Of a DNA stretch of 6,401 bases, positions 1-5,059 are shown one piece after another. Within the stretch, counting starts at the first letter, position 1. Each line of letters opens with the position of its first letter. This stretch comes from an uncultured Porphyromonadaceae bacterium (GTDB taxonomy: Bacteria > Bacteroidota > Bacteroidia > Bacteroidales > Muribaculaceae). Position numbers and translations under genes: made by a program. The notes beneath the pieces were generated by a model. It searched no databases. It saw only the letters and a program-made list of their open reading frames with translations, and was not told the DNA's origin. The DNA lies in contig CAJJOO010000090.1 of NCBI GenBank assembly GCA_905193395.1, forward strand, positions 1 to 6,401, in the 5' to 3' direction.

Positions 1-591
1 CAGGCGGTCGATATGCGGGCCGCCGGGGTAGGGGAGTCCCATCACCTTGGCGCATTTGTCGAAGGCTTCGCCGGCGGCGTCGTCGATTGTGCGGCCGATG
101 ATTTCCATGTCGTTATAGTCGCGGACCACAATCAACTGGCTGTTGCCGCCGGAAATCAGCAGGCACAGGAAGGGGAATTCCGGTACGCGGTCGTCGGGCG
201 CGGTGCGCACGAAATGTGCCAGCACATGGCCGTGGAGGTGGTTGACGTCGATTATTGGCACGCGCATGGCCAGAGACATGCCCTTGGCGAAACTGGTGCC
301 TACCAGCAGCGAACCCAGCAGCCCCGGGCCGCGTGTGAAGGCGATGGCGCTGATGTCCCGGCGCTCCACGCCGGCGCGGCGCAGGGCGGCGTCGACCACG
401 GGCACGATGTTCTGCTGGTGGGCGCGGGATGCCAGTTCGGGCACCACGCCGCCGTATTCCTCGTGGACGCTCTGCGAGGCCGTGACGTTGCTCAGCAGCA
501 GCCCGTCGCGCACCACGGCGGCCGATGTGTCGTCGCACGACGACTCGATGGCCAGTATGACGATGTTTTTTGGCTTTTCTTCGCTGTTCAT
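1..591 (-). CDS. tsaD: TsaD, tRNA N6-threonylcarbamoyladenosine transferase catalytic subunit (3' end cut by window edge)
   Basis: This is the Kae1/Gcp/TsaD family enzyme. In bacteria it works in the cytoplasm with TsaB and TsaE to transfer the threonylcarbamoyl group from threonylcarbamoyl-AMP to A37 of ANN-decoding tRNAs. The first 197 residues are present, of a usual length near 340; the gene runs off the left edge without a stop. Visible family motifs are the ASKHA-fold start VILAIESSCDDTSAAVV (about residues 11-27), YGGVVPELASRAHQQNIVP (about 46-64), TRGPGLLGSLLVG (about 90-102), the metal-binding HxxxH as HLHGH (118-122), the glycine loop SGGNSQL (147-153) and DDAAGEAFDK (170-179). The late Asp metal ligand lies outside the window. 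The ATG at 589-591 directly precedes the conserved core and is the natural start; no Shine-Dalgarno is seen, as usual in Bacteroidota. It lies 34 bp downstream of a co-oriented small barrel gene and may be read from that promoter. No frameshift is seen. The identification is very secure. Confidence 0.96.
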   Translation of the reverse strand, partial: MNSEEKPKNIVILAIESSCDDTSAAVVRDGLLLSNVTASQSVHEEYGGVVPELASRAHQQNIVPVVDAALRRAGVERRDISAIAFTRGPGLLGSLLVGTSFAKGMSLAMRVPIIDVNHLHGHVLAHFVRTAPDDRVPEFPFLCLLISGGNSQLIVVRDYNDMEIIGRTIDDAAGEAFDKCAKVMGLPYPGGPHIDRL

Positions 592-625
592 TTGCTAATT
601 ATATAATGTGTACCCGGGCGGAGGT

Positions 626-1132
626 TCAGAACATGTAGCCGAGGCCGACGGTGACGTAGGCCGCCGAATATTTCTTCACCAGGGTGTATTTGGCCTCGAA
701 GTTCATTTTCAGCGAACCGGTGATGCGGAAGTCGAAACCGGCGCCGAGGTTCAGGCCCAGGCGGTTGACATGGTTTGTGACGTCGTCTCCCTCCTCGTTT
801 TTCATGCCGTGGAGGCTCCACGAGTTGAAGGCCAGACCGGCCAGAGGATAGAGGTCTACCTTGCCCGAGTGGCTCATGCCGAAAGGCACGTGGACGTTGA
901 AGTCAATCAGCAGGGCATCCTCGCCGTGGTTGCGGAAGGCGCAGCCGATTTCGGGCGCCAGGCGTATATGGTCGGTGACGGAGGCCTGGAAGGTGAGTCC
1001 GGCCACCACCGAACGGTTTTCGGAGACGTAACCCAGGCGCGGGCCGAAATATTTTTCGCCGGCCTTCATCTGGGCCGAGGCCGCCAGGGCGGCAAGTGCG
1101 GCAACAGCCGCCAGAAGTGTTCGCTTTGTCAT
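626..1132 (-). CDS. Small outer-membrane beta-barrel protein (OmpX/OMP_b-brl-like), 168 aa
   Basis: This is a predicted 168-residue outer-membrane barrel of unknown specific function. Residues 1-20 form a clear Sec signal peptide: Lys3-Arg4, an Ala/Leu-rich core, and an ASA|Q cleavage site after residue 20. The mature part is about 148 residues, the size of an eight-stranded OmpX-like barrel. It shows alternating amphipathic strands (for example around GLTFQASVTDHIRLAPEIGCAF, shown here only as a family-like pattern in residues 44-65) and many Gly/aromatic turns. It ends in YVTVGLGYMF, a terminal aromatic typical of proteins inserted by the BAM machinery. The ATG at 1130-1132 was chosen over an upstream in-frame ATG at 1202-1204: the longer form would bury the signal peptide behind 24 residues and overlap the promoter. 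The gene precedes tsaD on the same strand with a 34-bp gap. The family assignment rests on architecture, not on a diagnostic motif, so it could equally be called a hypothetical porin-family protein. Confidence 0.85.
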   Translation of the reverse strand: MTKRTLLAAVAALAALAASAQMKAGEKYFGPRLGYVSENRSVVAGLTFQASVTDHIRLAPEIGCAFRNHGEDALLIDFNVHVPFGMSHSGKVDLYPLAGLAFNSWSLHGMKNEEGDDVTNHVNRLGLNLGAGFDFRITGSLKMNFEAKYTLVKKYSAAYVTVGLGYMF

Positions 1133-1151
1133 GCTGTCTGTTATTGATGTG

Positions 1152-1159
1152 CAAAGATA
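1152..1159 (-). promoter_or_regulatory. Bacteroides-type -7 box for the barrel gene
   Basis: Read on the minus strand this is TATCTTTG, an exact match to the Bacteroidota primary-sigma -7 consensus TAnnTTTG. It sits 19 bp before the barrel ATG, so transcription would begin only about a dozen bases upstream of the start codon. A canonical TTTG -33 element is not present at 19-21 bp spacing; a T-rich stretch (TTTTTACA, about 1175-1187 on the opposite strand) is the nearest candidate. tsaD downstream may share this transcript. Confidence 0.55.
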
Positions 1160-1245
1160 ATTAAAAAATTGCAGCGGGGGGATGTAAAAACGTAAAAGGG
1201 ACATTAATCAGGCAAATATTCCCCCTATTCCAACATTGGCGAAAA

Positions 1246-1264
1246 AGTGGAAAACGGAGTGGAA
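1246..1264 (+). repeat. Direct repeat AGTGGAA x2, 12-bp period
   Basis: AGTGGAA occurs at 1246-1252 and again at 1258-1264, so the starts are 12 bp apart, close to one helical turn. A TTCCA at 1228-1232 is the inverse of the TGGAA core, giving three related half-sites in 37 bp, and a CCAA-CA-TTGG palindrome (1230-1239) overlaps the first. The cluster lies about 90 bp upstream of the barrel -7 box and upstream of any susC promoter. It could be an operator, but words this short also arise by chance. Confidence 0.3.
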
Positions 1265-1270
1265 TGTAAA

Positions 1271-1288
1271 ATATGTTCTTAAACATAT
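1271..1288. promoter_or_regulatory. Inverted repeat ATATGTT-CTTA-AACATAT, possible operator
   Basis: Two perfect 7-bp arms (1271-1277 and 1282-1288) flank a 4-bp centre. Such dyads commonly bind dimeric regulators. If the weak -7 candidate at 1333-1340 is used, the dyad centre falls about 65 bp upstream of the transcription start, a usual place for an activator. No T-run follows, so it is not a good terminator. In AT-rich DNA a 7-bp dyad can occur by chance, and the binding protein is unknown. Confidence 0.35.
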
Positions 1289-1332
1289 AGTTAAAATTTG
1301 TAAACTTAATGACCGTGTTTAGAAATTTTCTT

Positions 1333-1340
1333 TAAATTAG
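1333..1340 (+). promoter_or_regulatory. Weak -7 box candidate for susC
   Basis: TAAATTAG differs at one defined position from TAnnTTTG and is the best match on the plus strand in the gap. There is no TTTG at 19-21 bp upstream; the nearest TTTG (1297-1300) is too far for this box, although it is 19 bp from a poorer TAGAAATT at 1320-1327. A start here would give a susC leader of roughly 200 nt. A poor core promoter is compatible with activator dependence, but this call is tentative. Confidence 0.2.
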
Positions 1341-1420
1341 CGGCGAATTAAGGTGCTTTTAACCTTTTTAATTATAAAATTACTTAACCAACGTATTACA
1401 GAACTGAGACATAACCTGAA

Positions 1421-1440
1421 AAAACCAACCTAAAACCAAC
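1421..1440 (+). repeat. A/C-rich leader tract with direct repeat AAAACCAAC x2
   Basis: AAAACCAAC occurs at 1421-1429 and 1432-1440, an 11-bp period, inside a G-poor, A/C-rich stretch of about 1411-1474. In RNA this stretch would be largely unstructured. It lies between the likely susC transcription start and the stem-loop at 1478-1517. It could be a protein or small-RNA binding tract, or simple low-complexity leader. Confidence 0.35.
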
Positions 1441-1477
1441 ATTCGATAGACTTCAAAAACTACAACCTAAATCCGAC

Positions 1478-1517
1478 CTGCCCGAAGGAAGCACGGCTCC
1501 CCGGCCGTATCCGGCAG
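1478..1517 (+). promoter_or_regulatory. Imperfect stem-loop in the susC leader
   Basis: Hand folding gives three stacked helices. The outer stem is CTGCC (1478-1482) with GGCAG (1513-1517). The middle stem is GGA (1487-1489) with TCC (1510-1512). The inner stem is ACGGC (1493-1497) with GCCGT (1504-1508), plus a possible U-G pair closing a CCCC loop. That is 13 Watson-Crick pairs in 40 nt. It ends 32 nt before the susC ATG and is followed by an AU-rich, unstructured start region without a T-run, so it is not an intrinsic terminator. It is a candidate mRNA-stability or translation-control element. Folding energy was not calculated. Confidence 0.45.
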
Positions 1518-1549
1518 CAGGTAAATTAACCACCTATTTACTTAATTTT

Positions 1550-4500
1550 ATGAGAAAACATCTGTTTGTGACTCTGCTCCTGGCGTGCGGAATGCCCTTG
1601 ACGGGAACTTTCGCCGCCTACGCTTCTCCCGAGCCTCAGGAGCAAGGTCAGTCGGTCGTTACCATCACCGGTACCGTCCTTGATGAAAACAATGAGCCCG
1701 TCATCGGCGCCAGTGTTGTGCAGAAGGGTGTTTCGAGCAATGCTGTGTCTACCAACTTCGACGGTAATTTTTCAATCCGTGTTAAGCCCGGTACGACACT
1801 GCGTTTCAGCTACGTAGGCTACGCCTCGACTGAAATCGCCGCCGCACAGGGCATGATGGTCTACCTGCAGCCCACCACCGAGCAACTCAATGAACTGGTT
1901 GCCATCGGTTACGGTACGCAGAAACGTGCAAACCTCACCGGCGCCGTCGCCACAGTCGACGTTGCCCGCGTTGTCGACAGCCGTTCGACAACGGATATCA
2001 CCTCGGCCCTCCAGGGTGCTGTCCCCGGCCTGACAATCACCAACTCAACCGGTGAAATCAACGGCACTCCCTCGGTTAAGATCCGTGGTACAGGTTCTCT
2101 GTCCAACGACCAGAATACCGAGCCTCTGTATGTCGTGGACGGTATCATCGTCGAGGATATCTCTTTCCTGAACCCCAACGACATCGCCGACATCTCCGTG
2201 TTGAAAGACGCAGCCTCGTCGGCCATCTACGGTACCCGCGCCGCCTTCGGTGTGATTCTGATCACCACCAAAAACCCGAACGCCAAGGACCGCGTGTCGA
2301 TTTCCTACAACAACAACTTCGGCTGGAGCCAGCCCACCAAGACTCCCGACTATCCTTCGGTATACGAACAGATATACGCCCTTACCCAGGGTAACCTGAT
2401 GTCCGGCGGCGAAATCGGCCTCTTCGGTATGGACCCCTTCGAAATGATGCCACTGGCACAGCAATGGGCCATCGAGCACGGCGGCAAGAAGTCCGGCTAC
2501 CGCGAGATGGTAGAATACGTTGACGACCAGCACGTGGGCGACTACAAGATGACATCCAGCGGCAACGCACTTTACTATGCCGACTGGGATGTCGCAGGCA
2601 TCATGTTCAACAACGCCACTCCGAGCAACTACCACAACGTATCTCTGGAAGGCGCGAGCGGCAAGACTTCCTACCGTCTGTCGTTCGGTTACAGCAAGAA
2701 ACAGGACCTCAACCAGTTCAACCCCGCCACCATGCGCCGCTACAACGGCGTCGCCACCATCAATACCGAGATTTTCTCGTGGTGGAAGGCCGGTGCCCGC
2801 ATGAGTTTCTCAGAAAAAGACTATGCCGGTCCCTACAACGTCCGCGGTGACTATATCTACACCTGGCGCTGGGGTTCCTACTTCGGCCCCTACGGATATT
2901 GGCGCGACGACGAGACCGGTGAAATCATCGACGCCCGTAATGATATCGCCTACCGCAAGCAGGCCGGTAATTTCAACGACCGTGTCACCGAGACCCGCAT
3001 GACCGCCTACATGGACTTCCTGCCCATCAAGGGCCTGCAGATCCATGCCGACTTCAACTACAACGTGACCAACTATCTGCAGACTGTTGCCTACATGCCC
3101 GTTTACTGCATGAATACATGGGGCAGCATCGCCGGCGGTCCCAATTACGACGCTGTGCCCGTATCCTGGGCAGACGCACGTCAGACCAATACCAAGACCG
3201 ACGGCTGGATGATGAACGTCTATGGTACCTACAACTTCACCCTCAAGGACGACTACAACTTCAAGGTGATGTTCGGTAGTACTGCCGAACAGCAGGACTA
3301 CAACTACTTCTACGGCAAGCGAGACGTGCTCCTCGACCTCGACAAACCCTATACGGGCCTCACCACCGGCGGTTCGGACAAGACCGGCTATGACCTCGAC
3401 CAGAAAATCCGCCACTGGGCAACCGCAGGTTTCTTCGGCCGTATCAACTTCGACTACAAGGGCATCTACCTGTTTGAATTCAACGGCCGCTATGACGGCT
3501 CGACCCGTTTCCCGGCCAACGACCAGTGGGCATTCTTCCCCTCGGGATCGGTAGGTTACCGCTTCTCCGAAGAAAAATACTTCGAACCCGTCAAGGAATG
3601 GTGGAGCAACGGTAAGTTCCGCGCATCCTACGGTGAGGTCGGTAATACCGCTTTGGGTAACGATCCCAAATTTCTCTCTGTAATCGGTATTCCGCAGAGC
3701 ATGGCATGGCTGACCGGCGCCAACGCTCAGACTTCCTATGCCAACATGCCTACATTGGTATCCAGCACCCTCACATGGGAACGCGTCCGCACCCTTGACT
3801 TCGGTCTCGACCTGGGCTTCATGAACAACTCGCTCAACGTGGGCTTCGACTGGTACAGCCGCACCACCGACGACATGCTCGGCCCGGGCGCTGAACTTCC
3901 TGCAGTCCTCGGCGATGAAGCGCCTTATGGAAACAACGGCACACTCCGCACCAACGGCTGGGAACTCTCCCTGGGCTGGAACCATTCGTTCGGCGACTGG
4001 GACGTTTACGCAACCGCTACTCTGTCCGACGCCCGCACCAAGATTGTGAAGTGGCACAACGACAGCCAGGTTCTTTACTCCTGGGTACGCTACCAGCGTA
4101 ACTTCACCCAAGGTGCTTACTATGGTGACATCTACGGTTTCGAGACCGACCGCTACTTTGAAACGGGCGACATCAACCCCGAAACAGGCTCTCCCTATCT
4201 GGACCAGACCGCACTGGAAAGCGGCTCGTTCCACTATGGCGTAGGTGATATCATGTTCAAGGACCTCGACGGCAACGGCCGCATCGACTTCGGTGATCCC
4301 ACCATGATTGAACTCAACGGCCGCTACTATGTTGAAGGCGACGCCGGCTATGCCGAGGCACTCGCCGACAAGGACCACACCACCGTGGCCGTAGGTTCCG
4401 TGCACAACCACGGCGACCTCAAGGTTATCGGTAACACCCAGCCCCGTTACGAATACTCGTTCCGCATCGGCGGTGCCTGGAAAGGCTTCGATCTCGACAT

Positions 4501-5047
4501 CTTCTTCCAGGGCGTCGGCAAACGCAATCTGTGGTACACCGGCGCATTCATGGTGCCCTTCGCCCGCGGTACAGATGCCCTCTACACAAACCAGACCAGT
4601 TACAACGAAGCCGTCATCGACATGAACACCCAGAAACTCACCGGCGAAATCCTCGTTGACCAGAACAACGACTTCGCACGCCTTTATCCCGGTGCAGGCG
4701 GCCAGGGTCAGTTTGCAGGCCTTAACGGCGGTCGCTACTCCTACTATCCCCAGACCCGCTATCTGATGAACATGGCCTACCTGCGTCTGAAATCACTCAC
4801 CATCGGCTACACCATCCCGGCCAACCTCACCCAGAAAGTCCTCATCCAGAAAGCACGCGTTTACTTCAGCGCCGACAACCTGGCTCTGCTCTACAACGGC
4901 CTGGGCGACATCCCCATCGATCCCGAAATCAACTCGGCCGGTACATTCAACCGCAATGACATGAGCGGTGCAAACGGTAACGGCTACTTCGGCCGCACAA
5001 CCCCCATGCCGCGCACATTCTCGTTCGGTATTCAGGTAACCTTCTAA
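1550..5047 (+). CDS. SusC/RagA-family TonB-dependent outer-membrane transporter, 1165 aa
   Basis: This is the barrel component of a SusCD importer, which takes up oligosaccharides or other large nutrients across the outer membrane using TonB energy. Residues 1-25 are a signal peptide (Arg2-Lys3, Leu-rich core, probable AYA|S cleavage). Residues about 37-108 form the carboxypeptidase-regulatory-like domain (TGTVLDENNEPVIGASV). The TonB-box/linker is ELVAIGYGTQKRANLTGAV (about 115-133). The plug runs to about 241 and contains the family signature LYVVDGII and DISVLKDAASSAIYGTRAA. The rest is the 22-strand-type barrel, ending in FSFGIQVTF with a terminal Phe. There is no N-terminal STN signalling domain, so sigma/anti-sigma signalling through this protein is unlikely. 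DLDGNGRIDFGD (905-916) is an EF-hand-like acidic loop, followed by a longer than usual segment before VIGNTQPRYEYSF. The length is at the long end for the family. ATG 1550 is favoured by the signal peptide; no Shine-Dalgarno is seen. It precedes its susD partner by 12 bp. Substrate unknown. Confidence 0.97.
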   Translation: MRKHLFVTLLLACGMPLTGTFAAYASPEPQEQGQSVVTITGTVLDENNEPVIGASVVQKGVSSNAVSTNFDGNFSIRVKPGTTLRFSYVGYASTEIAAAQGMMVYLQPTTEQLNELVAIGYGTQKRANLTGAVATVDVARVVDSRSTTDITSALQGAVPGLTITNSTGEINGTPSVKIRGTGSLSNDQNTEPLYVVDGIIVEDISFLNPNDIADISVLKDAASSAIYGTRAAFGVILITTKNPNAKDRVSISYNNNFGWSQPTKTPDYPSVYEQIYALTQGNLMSGGEIGLFGMDPFEMMPLAQQWAIEHGGKKSGYREMVEYVDDQHVGDYKMTSSGNALYYADWDVAGIMFNNATPSNYHNVSLEGASGKTSYRLSFGYSKKQDLNQFNPATMRRYNGVATINTEIFSWWKAGARMSFSEKDYAGPYNVRGDYIYTWRWGSYFGPYGYWRDDETGEIIDARNDIAYRKQAGNFNDRVTETRMTAYMDFLPIKGLQIHADFNYNVTNYLQTVAYMPVYCMNTWGSIAGGPNYDAVPVSWADARQTNTKTDGWMMNVYGTYNFTLKDDYNFKVMFGSTAEQQDYNYFYGKRDVLLDLDKPYTGLTTGGSDKTGYDLDQKIRHWATAGFFGRINFDYKGIYLFEFNGRYDGSTRFPANDQWAFFPSGSVGYRFSEEKYFEPVKEWWSNGKFRASYGEVGNTALGNDPKFLSVIGIPQSMAWLTGANAQTSYANMPTLVSSTLTWERVRTLDFGLDLGFMNNSLNVGFDWYSRTTDDMLGPGAELPAVLGDEAPYGNNGTLRTNGWELSLGWNHSFGDWDVYATATLSDARTKIVKWHNDSQVLYSWVRYQRNFTQGAYYGDIYGFETDRYFETGDINPETGSPYLDQTALESGSFHYGVGDIMFKDLDGNGRIDFGDPTMIELNGRYYVEGDAGYAEALADKDHTTVAVGSVHNHGDLKVIGNTQPRYEYSFRIGGAWKGFDLDIFFQGVGKRNLWYTGAFMVPFARGTDALYTNQTSYNEAVIDMNTQKLTGEILVDQNNDFARLYPGAGGQGQFAGLNGGRYSYYPQTRYLMNMAYLRLKSLTIGYTIPANLTQKVLIQKARVYFSADNLALLYNGLGDIPIDPEINSAGTFNRNDMSGANGNGYFGRTTPMPRTFSFGIQVTF

Positions 5048-5059
5048 TTTTTGAAAACA

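Larger units (their letters stand above)
1133..1549. other. Divergent AT-rich intergenic region between the barrel gene and susC
   Basis: This 417-bp gap separates divergent starts at 1132 (minus) and 1550 (plus). I see no credible gene here: plus-strand ATGs at 1264, 1273 and 1309 stop after 1, 5 and 8 codons. The part from about 1262 to 1400 is strongly AT-rich, unlike the GC-rich flanking genes. The region holds the minus-strand -7 box near 1152, paired AGTGGAA repeats, an 18-bp inverted repeat, a weak plus-strand -7 candidate, an A/C-rich tract with a repeated AAAACCAAC word, and a stem-loop just before susC. These are listed separately. No transposon ends, tRNA or intrinsic terminator were seen. 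Confidence 0.85.

Noticed and set aside
13..606. A 197-codon plus-strand open frame over tsaD
   Set aside because: The minus-strand reading gives unmistakable TsaD motifs over the same bases; the plus-strand translation is His/Ala/Gly-rich and featureless.
1133..1204. Longer start (ATG at 1202-1204) for the barrel protein
   Set aside because: It would add 24 residues before a textbook signal peptide and would include the TATCTTTG promoter box in the coding region.
1309..1335. Short leader ORF (ATG to TAA, 8 codons) upstream of susC
   Set aside because: It has no ribosome-binding context and no notable codon pattern, and lies in AT-rich DNA probably upstream of the transcription start.
1366..1379. 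TTTTA-ATTA-TAAAA inverted repeat as a terminator or operator
   Set aside because: It is only five A/T pairs inside a strongly AT-rich stretch and is expected by chance.
1577..1588. Lipobox-like LLAC (residues 10-13) in the SusC signal peptide, suggesting a lipidated SusC
   Set aside because: The hydrophobic stretch before Cys13 is very short for a lipoprotein signal, Leu at -2 is unusual, and a good type I site (AYA|S) follows at residue 25. It cannot be fully excluded.
2810..4411. A 533-codon open frame on the minus strand, antisense to susC
   Set aside because: It lies wholly inside the well-conserved SusC frame, its translation is low-complexity Val/Gly/Ala-rich with no domain, and GC-biased codon use on the plus strand keeps antisense stops rare. 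It is a shadow.
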